A stretch of DNA of 64,000 nucleotides from Vanilla planifolia (Eukaryota > Streptophyta > Magnoliopsida > Asparagales > Orchidaceae): NCBI GenBank assembly GCA_023846275.1, contig CM043877.1, positions 12,135,107 through 12,199,106 of the forward strand, read 5' to 3'. A program made the translations under genes and the position numbers. Under the pieces are notes generated by a model that saw nothing but the letters and a program-made list of their open reading frames with translations, did not search any database and was not told the DNA's origin. Of the stretch, positions 23,901 to 34,479 are shown one piece after another (position 1 is the first letter of the stretch; each line of letters opens with the position of its first letter).

Positions 23901-26290
23901 AGTTCTTACGAAACACTTTAGGGCATTCTCGCACTATTCGCTGCTATGCTTTAGTGGTAGTTCTGGCGACATTGTTCATCAACAATGAATTCTTCCATGC
24001 CGAGGTGAGTTGACATGGGACTCAGTTCTCATTGCGTGAAACTTTAGTTGACAACACTTTTATTATTTACTCTTGTATTTTGGATATATTTGTGTTTTGT
24101 AGGTTGTAATGTTGTGTATGTACTTTAATGATACCTTAGATTGCATTTGTTAGATGTCAGCTATGCTTATATTATGGACATTTTGAGAGATAATATCTTA
24201 TGATTATCCCAATTCATATCTTATGAATTGTTTTGTATTGAATCATTAGAGTTGCATCATAGGATCATAAGTGACAAAGTTTGCTGCCTCCTGTTTTTGC
24301 TTTCATTTATGGAGTTTTTAGGAAACATCTCCATCATATGTATCACAATATCATACTGATGGAATACTCACAGGACGAAACATGTGATTGGGATTTGCTA
24401 ACAATATGAACTGATGCAAGCAGGTCAGATGGCCATTTTGAGTAAGGTTTATATGCTAGTTATAGTTAATGAAGAATTTTAGCTCTTGCTTTGTAGATGG
24501 TGTTTTTCCATTCGTAGAAATAGAGTGATTTTGCTATGTTGTTTGTATCGAAATCAAATGTGTGTCACTGTTGTGCCTCTCCCCTCTTCTATCCAATGTT
24601 TTGGTATGGCTTGTTTTGAGATCTTATCTTGCTGTGAGGGTTGGCCATGGTAGTTAACATTCTTTTGTTGTTACATGCATGCTTGCTAGTTAGCTTTCAT
24701 TCATTGTTTTCTTCTCTTTAGTTGATTTTGTTTGTTATTTATTCTCTGATTCAAGGTGGTTTAACTTCCGTTTACTTCAAAGTATGCAGCTAGATTGGTG
24801 AAATTTGAGAATTTTCATAGCTTTGAGCTAAGTAATGGCATGTAACAAGCTTTCTATATATGTCTATTATTTAGATTATTTTGTATCTGTAATATGTTTG
24901 CTATAATTGCTTTTTATAGCACATAAATTCACTAAACTTTTTCTACATATATACTGTTTACTCTTCTAAGGGCTCAGCACATCACCTAAATTTTTTTACC
25001 CAGTTTGCTTACCACTGACGTCACTCAACTTTAAACTACTTCGAGTTCACTGTTTGCTCGCTTAAACTTACTATTTTGCACACAAAACTGTCCCTGTATT
25101 ATCTGATTTACACGTACTATGCCTACACTCCTGCCATTGTGAGTTGCACAGTATTTTTGGACCATGATGAGCACATCCATGCTGTGTCAATAAGGTTGTA
25201 TACAAACCTTTTAAATCTTACTTTTCCTTGGAATCCATTCTATTCATAGCATCGAGTTTCTTATTTAGGAATTGTATTTATTTTATCGATTAGTTGATGG
25301 AAAAGTTAGTAGGAGCTATTTCATGTTATCATTTCGGGGTCTACAAAAGCCTTGATAATCGAAAACTGGTTCAAAATTAAAAAGATTTAAGTTGACGAAT
25401 TTTAGTGAGATTTTGTCTAGTTTGCATGTGCAAGAACTGACTAGGTAGGGTTGATTTTGGGATTGGACATCTTAGTTAACCAACTCAATCTGACCATATA
25501 TAAAATAAAATAATTGGTGTTTAAAAAGCAAAATAATATCCCTTAATTGTCGAGAGTTTTCCCCCTCAATAATACCAAGGGATGCATTGCCCCCTCATTT
25601 GCTGATGGAACAATAATGCCCCCTTGCTAATCAAAGAGGCACATTGCTTTCTCGTTGCCTCACCTTGCCTCGAGAGATGTCTTTCTCCTTGGCCATTTGC
25701 TTTTTCCTTTTTTTTGAACTTTTTTCATTTAGTTTTTTTGGACCTGGATTTGTACTAGACTTGACAAAAAAATTTGAGTTAGATAAAGATTAAATATAAC
25801 TGAGAACCAACTGTTTTGACTGATTCCACCTTTAGTCCAGTGCTAAACCAACTTGGTCTGAGTTATGGCCTTGTTATTGATTACCAAACATAACCCTTCA
25901 CTTTGTCTGAATCAGATTTGTGACTGGCTATGGGAGTGCTGCTAGGAATAAATCATAGAAAGAATCGTTCAAGGACATTTCATTTTTTTATCTAGTTATT
26001 AAGGTCAAGTATGATATTTTTGAGATTATACATTCGATGTCGCAAAATTTTGTGCATATGCAGTTAATGATTATTTTTGTAGTACAAGGCTAATTTGAAC
26101 TGTGGTATACCCTTTTTTTCAGGCAAGGAAGTTGCAAGAAAAGGGATGGCAACCCAGGTGGTTTAGGAAAGATGCTGAAGATGATTGTTACCGGTATATT
26201 GGTGGATATTGGGAAGCAAGAGAGAGAAGTCAGTGGGATGATATTCCCAATATTTTTGGTCAGAACAACGTTATGCATATTGCAGAGTAA
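8725..26290 (+). CDS. ORP: Oxysterol-binding-protein-related protein, PH-domain (ORP1/ORP2) class, 3' part
   Basis: Six exons join in frame: 8725-8809, 15745-16217, 17167-17322, 17527-17835, 18379-18723, 26123-26290 (1536 nt; 511 codons and TAA). All introns are GT-AG; the first joins at phase 1, the other four at phase 0. The order is the end of the coiled-coil region ([13 protein letters not shown]), an acidic serine/aspartate segment with [10 protein letters not shown], then the whole ORD lipid-transfer domain. ORD landmarks are [47 protein letters not shown] (the OSBP signature EQVSHHPP with M for the last P), [30 protein letters not shown] and GGYWEAR. The family moves sterols or phosphoinositides between membranes at contact sites. 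The N-terminal PH domain is not in the window, so the gene is 5' partial. No stop or frameshift was seen. It is the only apparently intact gene here. Confidence 0.95.
9459..9715 (-). other. Unrecognised hydrophilic open frame in ORP intron
   Basis: A minus-strand frame of about 85 codons is open up to a TAA at 9461-9459. It is strongly charged, with strings such as [30 protein letters not shown] and RQGRRIKAM. There is no clear start codon and a T-rich acceptor-like stretch lies just upstream. Composition is less AT-rich than its surroundings. It may be a remnant of a transposon protein or of an exon; I do not recognise it. Confidence 0.25.
11919..11991. repeat. (TA)22 plus TA/CA microsatellite
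   Basis: Twenty-two perfect TA units (11919-11962) are followed by alternating CA and TA blocks to 11991. This explains the repetitive plus-strand open frame (11797-12135), which is not a gene. Confidence 0.95.
12300..12770. repeat. LTR-like AT-rich repeat, copy B
   Basis: This is the partner of the segment at about 300-1000, in the same orientation, 12 kb away. The best-matching pieces are about 12331-12430 and 12680-12750. The wider block 10.5-13 kb is extremely AT-rich and lacks coding features, in keeping with a long, old LTR lying in the ORP intron. The boundaries were not found. Confidence 0.4.
14405..14700 (+). pseudogene. Tail of an RTE-type non-LTR retroelement
   Basis: Broken plus-strand frames show the conserved end of plant RTE-type reverse transcriptases in order. 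These are [14 protein letters not shown] (14412 on; family pattern MSV.EMRMLRWMSG), [19 protein letters not shown] (pattern TRKD.IRNE.I.EKVGVA), SKDKSRES, then WFGHVEKW (from 14549; pattern LRWFGHV.RRP), and a KRCE-like piece in another frame. At least two frameshifts and in-frame stops show that it is dead. The catalytic reverse transcriptase part was not found upstream, so this is probably a 5'-truncated insertion, the usual fate of such elements, in the ORP intron. Confidence 0.7.
15745..16217 (+). CDS. ORP: ORP exon b (acidic FFAT-like segment and start of ORD)
   Basis: This exon is 473 nt long, from 'ggtatcag|at' to 'aagcag|gtttt'. It carries a Ser/Asp/Glu-rich stretch (15762-15836), the FFAT-like core AYFDTRD (15840-15860), a basic [10 protein letters not shown] linker, and the ORD start [20 protein letters not shown]. 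It ends in EWGKQ, which joins GNHLMRILN in the next exon. Reading on past the donor gives a hydrophobic intron translation, so the splice is needed. Confidence 0.93.
17167..17322 (+). CDS. ORP: ORP exon c (ORD core, LLGETYE)
   Basis: This exon is 156 nt (52 codons), phase 0 on both sides. It encodes [20 protein letters not shown], then [20 protein letters not shown] and ends FFSEK before 'gttgccatt'. NPLLGETYE is one of the most conserved ORD strings. The following intron is only 204 bp. Confidence 0.94.
17527..17835 (+). CDS. ORP: ORP exon d (SHHP signature)
   Basis: This exon is 309 nt (103 codons), phase 0. It opens with [14 protein letters not shown], so the OSBP signature is split between exons c and d (EK|VSHHP). 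The two histidines (17533-17538) that contact phosphoinositide head groups in the family are kept. It then encodes [33 protein letters not shown] and KFKEQS, ending DRNPHQ before 'gtatgtg'. Confidence 0.95.
18379..18723 (+). CDS. ORP: ORP exon e
   Basis: This exon is 345 nt (115 codons), phase 0, from 'tatgcag|gtgcat' to 'agacag|gtaaaaa'. It encodes [70 protein letters not shown] and [11 protein letters not shown]. This is the C-terminal half of the ORD sheet and the start of its terminal helices. Confidence 0.95.
18724..26122 (+). other. 7.4-kb last ORP intron
   Basis: This is the GT-AG intron between exons e and f. Apart from the tandem duplication at 20178-20908 I recognise nothing in it. 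Short open frames are AT-rich noise. The intron is long for a typical compact plant gene, which fits a transposon-rich genome. Confidence 0.75.
20178..20908. repeat. Tandem duplication, two copies of about 363 and 368 bp
   Basis: Copy 1 (20178-20540) and copy 2 (20541-20908) match along their whole length at roughly 90 percent by eye. Shared landmarks are 'cccttgcttagagtacaag', 'aaaactaagaaggttatga', 'ttgccctttgattcattg', 'gggtctaataaaaatatta' and 'gttgcctaagtcaagatga'. The small open frames at 20081-20275 and 20534-20716 are fragments of this repeat. No protein family was recognised. Confidence 0.93.
26123..26290 (+). CDS. ORP: ORP terminal exon f with stop
   Basis: This exon is 168 nt including TAA (26288-26290), entered in phase 0 after 'tttttttcag'. 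It encodes [20 protein letters not shown], then [20 protein letters not shown] and [20 protein letters not shown]...W..(I/C)P(N/D)IFGQ is the normal C-terminus of plant ORPs, so this is read as the last exon. The stop lies inside the string 'cagagtaag', which also resembles a splice donor, so a longer isoform is possible but less likely. Confidence 0.92.
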   Translation, partial: ARKLQEKGWQPRWFRKDAEDDCYRYIGGYWEARERSQWDDIPNIFGQNNVMHIAE

Positions 26291-26660
26291 GATTTTCTGT
26301 TCATGAAAAGCACAAATTACTTGTTATTTCAATTCTTTGCTGATATTGGCTTCATTGATTTGGATAGTGTGAGGTGTTGAACATTTTATTGTGCAAAGTT
26401 AGGACAAAGACAGTTAAACTTCAATAATAGCTCTATCATTTACTTATTAGAAAATCAGCTTCATGGGAAGAACCATTCTGCATTCATCGTTATGTTCATT
26501 TATGCAGTCTTTTATCGAAGGTATTATTCTAGCTTGAGGGCACAGAACTATTTTTTTGCAAGAATTTAAACCCTTGACCTACCATTGAAACAAAGAGTAA
26601 CAGCAATTGAGCTAAAACTCTTTGGTGCATGGAGTCATTATGTATTGTCAGTATTTCTTT

Positions 26661-26666
26661 AATAAA
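26661..26666 (+). terminator. Candidate poly(A) signal of the ORP gene
   Basis: AATAAA lies 371 bp after the ORP stop codon, a normal 3' UTR distance. It is the only one I noted close downstream. Plant poly(A) signals are degenerate, so this is only a candidate. Confidence 0.35.
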
Positions 26667-26699
26667 GGAGTGGAATCAAATAACTTTTCAAATAAGACT

Positions 26700-28350
26700 A
26701 ATATAGAGGAAACATCTCTGATATGTGATTATGTTAATGCATAATCAGCTTTTGTACTTTCTGTGCCTTTTCATATGCTCACTATATCTTCTATATCCTA
26801 CTTGAAAAGAAAATCTTTTCCTTGTCCCATATGCAACCAATAATTGCCTATTTTGCTACCTCTTCACCTTAATGTTTATGTAGAACTCATTCTTTCACTA
26901 ACTTCAAGAAACAAAGGGGTTTTAAATTCTCATAAACCTAGATACACCTCTTGGCTTAGAGAATTTCAATTGAGAAGTCATGAAACCATAAGGATTACAA
27001 TTCTTTATTTAATGGTGAGTGCTTTGATGAAATGAAATGTTGATCCTCCACAAGTTAATGGCCCTGTATTTAGATGTAAATATATTATTATTGTTATTAT
27101 ATATTCAACTCTGAAGCACTTATTGTTCAAATTAGTTATCTCATATTGAGTTTGTCCTCCCATTTATTTGCTTGAATGTTTAATACTTATATATTTTGGC
27201 ATGTATTCAATTTAGCTATTAGAATTGTGAATTTTTTTCCTATTATTTATTGTGAATTAGTATCTTCCAAGGCAATTACCAATTGTCAAAATGAGGTTAA
27301 TGTTGATCATAAGAGTTCTCAAGCACTACAGTAATTAAATAACTGTGTTTTGTAATGTTTTTTGCATTATTTAGTTTGCAGTATATTATGTACTGTTTAA
27401 CAAATTTATTGCATATGAATTAGTAATCTAATTGGGACAAATTATGACTTATCAAATAGCTGTTCCTATTACTTGTAATTTATACACGTGCTCTATGAAA
27501 TTACCTAATCCCCCATTGTCAAGTTTGTTTGTTATTACCATATTGAATTAATTTGGCTTAAAGCTTATTTATATAATATCCGTCTTTCATTTTTTTAGAA
27601 AGGGTGGTATAACCTTATCATAGTTTAATCAACATCATGTCTCGCTTGTTTCATAGGTTTTACATTTGGAAAGTTGGAAGTATTTGTACTACTAGGTTGT
27701 GAAAATAATTTGAATTTTCATGTTATTTTGTTGTTTTGAAATCATAAGTTGAGGCTACTTGTTCATCAATTACTGTGGTGATATAACTTTTCAGGAAAAG
27801 TAATTTTGCACCTTAGGGAAATACTTAAAATAGCTTGGATAGGGATGAGAGCTTGTTGCCTTAGTTTGATTATTAATTAAGTTAGATTATATTAGTCTGC
27901 TTCCATTTACAGGTTGGCATGACTATTGTTCAATAACCATTTGCAAACTTTGAGCCATTCTTTTGGTTTTTGTTAAAGTTTTAATGACTGAAGTGTTAGT
28001 TTCAAAGAATGGAGTTTTTTTTCGTTGTTATTAGATCATCTTTCTATTATGTTGGTTTATCTAGGTTAAATGTCTTCCTTGGTTACAATCCTCTTGTTTC
28101 TTGATAGAATCATAGCTAAAAGATAGTTAACAGGAGGATAAGTTTATTTTCTCTAACATCATATTGGAACAACTAGGTATTGTAATGGTTTACGAAGCAA
28201 TCTACGAGTGTTAAAACTCTCTTGTTTGTTAAGGTTCTTTGCATATGATAGGTAGGCACACATTGCCATTTGTAAGTAGGCTTTGTCAGCTTTTACTGCT
28301 CATTTTGGCTTTTGCTTGTTGAATTTTTTCAAGTTGTTGCATAGTTCCTA
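26700..28350. other. Intergenic AT-rich sequence, nothing recognised
   Basis: This lies downstream of the ORP poly(A) candidate. No domain, RNA or repeat structure was recognised. Confidence 0.5.
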
Positions 28351-28362
28351 TGTTGCTAGGAT

Positions 28363-28605
28363 TTGTTTGTTGGGGCTTCATTTCCATTATGGCTCGGACT
28401 ACATCGATGGTTCAACTTCTATGAGCAGCCAATAAATGGACCCTTTGTAGCCTTGTTCAACCCCAAAATCTATATTGACGGCTCTTCAAATGCTCAAGGT
28501 GACCTCATTGCTCAGTTGCCAGCATTTGTAGCTTCCCTAAAAGCTTTTGGTCCAATCCTCCTTGGTTGGTCCCATTGGGTTGGTAGTGCCTCTAAGTGCA
28601 CATAG
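28363..28605 (+). other. 80-codon open frame, possible retroelement fragment
   Basis: The frame is less AT-rich than its flanks. It contains IYIDGSSNAQGDLI, which recalls the start of the RNase H domain of Ty3-gypsy polymerases (pattern YVDGSSN.QG.GAG), including the first catalytic aspartate. The rest of the frame does not follow that family clearly. It could be a short gypsy fragment or a chance match, and I see no gene structure around it. Confidence 0.25.
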
Positions 28606-28739
28606 CAGCTTGGTTAAACGTTCCTCTCATTTGCAATAACTAGTGCAGAACATCAGGGATCTAAATCCCCTGTTATCTAGCAATGGAGCTTCTTGCAGCA
28701 TTTGGACATTTTTTTATGCTTGAATGGTATCCTGTCTTT

Positions 28740-29081
28740 CCTTGGAGAGGGTTGTTGAGTTTGAAGTTGAATGTGCTTGTTCTCTTGTAGGATATTGCAT
28801 TGAGTAGTGCATGCTATACTCATATCTTATTAAATCAACCAAGTGGCTATGGAAACTTGTGGAATTCTTGACATTTGATGTCTTCACATGGGCCTCTTTT
28901 TGCTTAAATTCCTTGGAGAGGGTTGTTGAGTCTGAAGTTGAATGTGCTTGTTCTCTTGTAGGATATTGCATTGACTAGTGCATGCTATACTCATATCTTA
29001 TTAAATCAACCAAGTGGCTGTGGAAACGTGCGGAATTCTTGACATTTGATGTCTTCACATGGGCTTCTTTTTGCTTAACTT
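28740..29081. repeat. Tandem duplication, 2 x 171 bp
   Basis: Copy 1 is 28740-28910 and copy 2 is 28911-29081. They differ at only about 8 positions (near 95 percent identity) and have the same length. Each begins 'ccttggagagggttgttga' and includes 'cttattaaatcaaccaagtg'. Open frames crossing it, such as the minus-strand one at 28714-28971, show the same peptide twice and are not genes. Confidence 0.95.
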
Positions 29082-31060
29082 CTCTATCGAAGAAAACCTA
29101 AATGATGCCCTACAAGCAATGATTTCGTCTATTTGTCAACAAACTTTGGTTTTGTAGGGATGATCATCTTTTAAGATCTTGGAGAGAGATAGCTTTGAGG
29201 GTTTTCTTTTTTGGATCAAATTTATTGGCCTCCTTTTGCTATTTTCAAGTATTAATTTCTTTCAAAAATTTTTAGCTTTATAGGGAAGTTGATAATGATG
29301 GATCATATCTATTGATTTCTAATTTATGCTTACTTTTGTCAGTTTTTGTGAAAAGTTGAAGTGAATTGACTTACATGCCTATTGAGATTATTTAGAACTA
29401 CATTGAGTTTGAGGTGGAGTATGACATGGAAATCCAACCCATGCACGCATTATAGTACCTTTGTTCATACTTTTCTCTCATGTTCCATAGATATTATAGT
29501 TCAACTAATCAAGATAGTGTTTCTATTGATTTGGTGAATGCAAATTGGTTTACCATTAGGAGGACTAGAAGTAAAAGCATAGTTGAGGATAAAACGTATT
29601 TTGTGCGAACCATTAGAGCAATTTCTCGAGAAGTATATGTCCCAAATTGGGAAATAAATTTGATTCACTTTTACAGGTGGACACGAATGAATCCTTATCT
29701 GAGCATCTCCCTCCTTTGTAAAAGGGGTTTTCATAATGAATTGGTTGGATTAAGGCACAACTTCTAAATCATTGTAAGTTGATAATTCAACTTTAGGTCG
29801 AGTGGTCCCGCTTTTTTCTTCACTAAGTTCAAGTCTCCAATTGTGCTTATTTGTATCTCTTTCTTAATTTGTCGATGCACTTCTTTAGAAAGGGTTTTTT
29901 TTTTCTCTATAAGCCAACTTATAAGGGAATCTCTTAAATTTGATGCAAAAATTGTTTCCCTTGCATGCCCATTCCTTAGTATTGCAAGGATATGTGTGAA
30001 AATAAATCTTTTAAATAAGTTGTTAGATAAAATATGAAAAGCCAATGATCCCGTTTGTTTTTAGTAGAATTTGGAATGAAAATCTCCCTGTTTTTTTGTT
30101 CTCGTTGTCGCATACTCATCTACAAGGAATCAACTTTTTGTTTGAACCTTAAGAAAGTCCATAGAAATCAATAATCTAGTGCAAATTATAAGATGAAAAA
30201 TCAGAAAATCTAGAAGCAGAAGCTTCAACCCAAATAATCATAAGCAAAACAAGCAGATTTACTACCAAACTCATCTGAAATTTCTACTCAAATCACTTCT
30301 TATCAAGGTACCATTATTTTAATTCTTGTCTTTATTATAGATATCTCTATTGATTAGATCATTGTCTTTAGTGCTTTTGTTAATACTGTTACTATTAAGC
30401 CCTTCAACTCAAATCTTATTTCCTTTCTATTGGATTTTCCTTAGAGAATTTATTTTTCTTATTGTATTGGTATCTTCATTTAATAGAATCTCATTTGTTT
30501 CTCCACCATCATTGATTTTCCTTACTAGTCAGAGTAGTACCATTAAGTGAACTTATGATAAAAGAACTTTATTTGAGTCTTGTCACAAGTTTTTATTATA
30601 TTTACAATAAATGTATAGCTATTAATCATAATAAAGGGACCGAAGTATTAAAAAATTTTCGTAAAAACTTTTCCTTAGATTACTTACAAAAGGATTCTCT
30701 TTATCAAAGCACAGCTATGATGCAATCGTCTTTGATGATGCTTTGATCTTGTTAGATTTTTCTAATGACTATCTTCAATTAAAATAGTCATTTTTACTGC
30801 GTTTTATTAGTGTTTTGATAGATTGTCTGTTCTAGTGTTGTAGCTTTAACTTATCTGTGCATTATATATTGAATATTTTCTACTCTATTTGATACAAAAT
30901 TAAAAAAATGTCACCATCGAAACCCCCTTAAACAATTATTTCATTTGTATTGTTTCTTAAGAAGAGTTGGCTCTCTGATTTAGTCTCCTTAGAAGTTCTA
31001 AGCTTCTTCATGTAAATAAATGAATCTTGATTATTCTAGCCTGAAGTTGGCATGATGATG
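29082..31060. other. Unrecognised sequence with short open frames on both strands
   Basis: Open frames of 60-95 codons overlap on both strands (29480-29767 plus, 29764-30045 minus). None shows a known motif. The 30.3-30.75 kb part is AT-rich. Confidence 0.45.
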
Positions 31061-31065
31061 CCAAG

Positions 31066-31243
31066 ACAAGTCATCATAAATGTGACTTGCCTTGGTTTAG
31101 ACAATTCATCAAATTAGGGCGCTTATATATCAAGACTACACATACCAACTTCAGGCAAATCATCATAAATATGACATGCCTTGGTTTAGATAAATCATCA
31201 AATTACAGAGCTCAAATATCAAGACTACATGTTCCAACTTTTT
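31066..31243. repeat. Tandem duplication, 2 x 89 bp
   Basis: Copies at 31066-31154 and 31155-31243 share 'tcatcataaat', 'gccttggtttaga' and 'atatcaagactaca', at roughly 85 percent identity. The function is unknown. Confidence 0.85.
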
Positions 31244-31439
31244 TCAAATTATGGTAAATGTTGTAACTTGGTCTCTCACTTGCATTGGCTTATCCTTATT
31301 TTGTGAAACTCTAGGCATCCTTTATGCATGTTCTACATTCATCGACTTAAATCATGCATTGTTCTTTTAGCTCTATAACTTGCTGTGTTTTTGTCCTTAT
31401 TTGACTTATGCCTTTAATGATTGTGCTTCTAAAATGTCA

Positions 31440-33760
31440 CTTTGGGATGAACTCATGGAACTGGCAAACTTTTGCTACTCTTTGGAGACTTGAACTACAT
31501 TTGTAATTTGGAAGCACGTGTCTATGGAAATCATCTTAGTTGGAAGCATGTGAGAAATTTCAGTAATTTGATAATGGATATCATTGTGAATGAAACACCA
31601 AGTCTTGAAGCTATAATCATGTGGCATTATTCAATATCATAATAATCTTATTCATTTTATGCTTGATTCTGCATTGAGCAATGTGCAATGGATGACTACT
31701 TTTGCTTATTCTTATGATTGTTTCAGTCCCAACCTTTACTTTGATTATCTCTTGTGCATTAATAAGGTTGGGAAAAAGTCTAATCAAATACCTCCTTTAG
31801 GTTCAAGCATTTTTGGATTAGTTTGCTATATTTCAAGGACATAACTACTAGCATTTAGTCACAACTGTAGAATGGAGACCTAATGTTTAGCCTTCGTGAG
31901 AAGCTCAAAAAAGTCGAAGTTGTGCATATGTGGGATGGGAGCAATATGTTTTAGCCGCTTAAAAACTGTTGAATTTGTTGAAATTCATGTTTTTATCTCT
32001 ATCTAACCTTCAAACAATCTCCTTCTGGATGACATACTATTTAGACAACATCTCATTATATTTAAAAGCTTAATTTTTCTTGGGTCATTTAATAAGTTAT
32101 GGTGCATTGGTTTTCTTAGATTGAAAATAATTCCATCTTTTTATATAGCAGAATGAAAAGAAGCTTGGGCTATATAGTGAAGGGGAGATCTAATCAAGGA
32201 TCAATATTTTCTTTTTGATGCAACCTTGAAGTGTCACTTGGATATCTAAAATCACTTGCAACCTAGTTCACTCTTTGAGATCCATGCTTGTTATGTTCTC
32301 CCTTAAAAGGACACTAGTACCTTGATTGGAGACATCGATTCTACCAAATGCTCGTGCAAGAATAAATGTTTTGTCCTAGATGGTTTCATTGTGAAATGCT
32401 TCATTGGTTGAGGGGATATTACTAATAGGGATTTCCTTAGAGTGATTTCCCATCCTTCATTTACAAGGTGCCAAACAATGTCAAGACCATGACTATTGTT
32501 CTTATAGCTAAGTCCAAAATGCTTCCATTTTCACTAATTATATGTCAATATTATTATGAAATTCATTTATTGGATCTTTGTTAAGATAATTACCAATGGA
32601 ACGCAACCTTTAATGCAAAAAATTATCATAATGCATAAGGGGCTTTTATTTGTGGAAACTCATTGTTACAATATCTGGTTGTCTACTAAATTAGTAAACA
32701 AGTTTACATTAAAGGATTTCAACCATACTTGGGGAACTCAGTACCTGTGGCATCGCTAGGATTTTTGCACATGCGTGATGTCATCTAGTGATTTTATGTT
32801 ACACCCAAAGGCTTCTGCCCCTTTTCTGCTAATTGAACATTGTTATGGATTTGATGTCTTGCAACTAAGAGAGTTTGTTCATTTTAAGTAATTTCAAACA
32901 ATTCATGATAAAAAAGCTTGTCATTACTAATCTCATTTTTGTTGAAAATTTGGTCTTTGGTAAGATTGAAAAGGTACTTGCCTCACCCTTATTCTATTTT
33001 GCATAGTCTCTACAAAGAGTTTTGGCTGTAAGTAATGTCATAGTTTTATCTTATTATGTTGAGTTGTCTTCTTCCATACCAATCAAAACAAGTTTTATTT
33101 TAAAAAGTGTATTGATATTTTAGAATCATGATCTTACATGTATATAGTCCAAAATTTTTTATTCTTTTTTTATCTGAGAATATACATTTTTATTTCTCTT
33201 TATCTACAAATTTATTAGAAGCCACTTGTCTAATAGTTTTAACTTTGGGATATCATTTGGTAATTGCCTTTTGTCCTCTAATGTCATGGCTTTTACGAGA
33301 TGTAAAAGGTCCATCGTCTTCTTTAAGTGTCATGATAGATAAATTCTTGTTGTTTGCCTTGGTTTCTCCATTAGATACTTTCTGTTCACTTAGATCTCTT
33401 GATTTCCTCTAAAAGGATCAAAGTGAATGATCCATCTTGTTTCAAATAGTTTAGCAAAAAATAAAAATTTTTGGTTGAAGCATACACATCCTTAGTGGAT
33501 TTTAGTTTGTCAAGATAATCATCTCTAGCATGCTTTGCTTTTGGTACCAAACCTTCTCTTTCTTGATGTTGATTATGCTCCAAAATTAATGATATTTGTT
33601 TCTATTTCTTCGTGCACGGACCCATTAATAGGAAATTGATGGCCATCGCTTGGCAAGGTTTTTGTATCCCTAAAAACTTCATGTGTTGGGGAGTTCCTGA
33701 CACTTGTGCGTCAATCATGCTCATGTGTGGATGGCTGATTGCAGGATCCTTAGACGGTTT
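31440..33760 (+). pseudogene. Decayed LINE (endonuclease and reverse transcriptase)
   Basis: Plus-strand frames, interrupted many times, give LINE ORF2 landmarks in order. The endonuclease part has WDELMELAN (31443), GDLN (31484-31495, the GDFN motif), NLEARVYGNHLSWKHVRNFS and LDSALSNVQWMTTF (about 31660), followed by the NKVGKKS linker. About 32.1-32.2 kb has SRMKRSLGY. About 32.48 kb has VKTMTIVLIAKSKM (pattern IALIPK). About 32.57-32.7 kb has KIITNGTQPLMQKIIIMHKG (pattern KI..NRLQP....I...QGAF). Last is GPINRKLMAIAWQGFCIPKN from 33618 (pattern IPK..GGLG). The YADD region could not be placed. It is a dead copy, different in sequence from the LINE at 42-48 kb. Confidence 0.75.
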
Positions 33761-33989
33761 ATAGGCTCTATGGATGTGTTGTAAATACCTTGCTTGTTGT
33801 GCTTTCCGTTGTTTGTTTAGAATCTCATGCTTTTTTTACTAGAGGGCCGTTATGGCTGCTAGAAGTGAGCAATTGCTTATTGGAGGGCTATTATGGCTGC
33901 TGTAAATGGACCAAGCAAACATTTGAGCATCAAATGAATGCAAATGCTTGTGTAATAATGGTTGTGACAATATTATATGCAACTTGACT

Positions 33990-34470
33990 TATGTGGGAAT
34001 GACCATGGCAATATTATCATGCAACTCAACATATAAATCTCTCCATCATAACTCTTCAGTGTTGGATTTTATATGGTCAAGAAATGAAAATTGACATATA
34101 ATGACTATATGTGGATGGTTCATTGGAACAAGCTAAAAAATTTGACCAAGTTGCAAGGTTGGGTCTCAGTACCATCCTACATTGCTCCTTTGGTGATCTT
34201 TCTAATGATTCTCATGGCCACTTGCTTTTGTGGGAATGACCATGGCATTATTGTCATGCAACTTAATATATAAATCTCTCCATAATAACTCTTTAGTGTA
34301 GCTTGTGGATTTTATATGGTCAAGAAATAGAAATTGACCTATAATGGCTATATGTGGATGGTTCTTTCGAACAAGCTCAAAAATTCGACAAAGTTACAAG
34401 GTTGGATCTCGATACTGCCTTACATTTCCCTTTTGATGATCTTTTTGTTGATTCTCATGACCACTTATTT
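33990..34470. repeat. Tandem duplication, about 237 and 243 bp
   Basis: Copy 1 (33990-34226) and copy 2 (34227-34470) share 'gtgggaatgaccatggca', 'ataaatctctccat', 'ttttatatggtcaagaaat' and 'atatgtggatggttc', with about 85 percent identity. It lies just after the recognised end of the plus-strand LINE and may be part of its 3' region. Confidence 0.88.
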
Positions 34471-34479
34471 TTTGAATAC

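Noticed and set aside
28714..28971. Minus-strand 85-codon frame with repeated peptide
   Set aside because: Product of the 171-bp tandem duplication; no start context or family.
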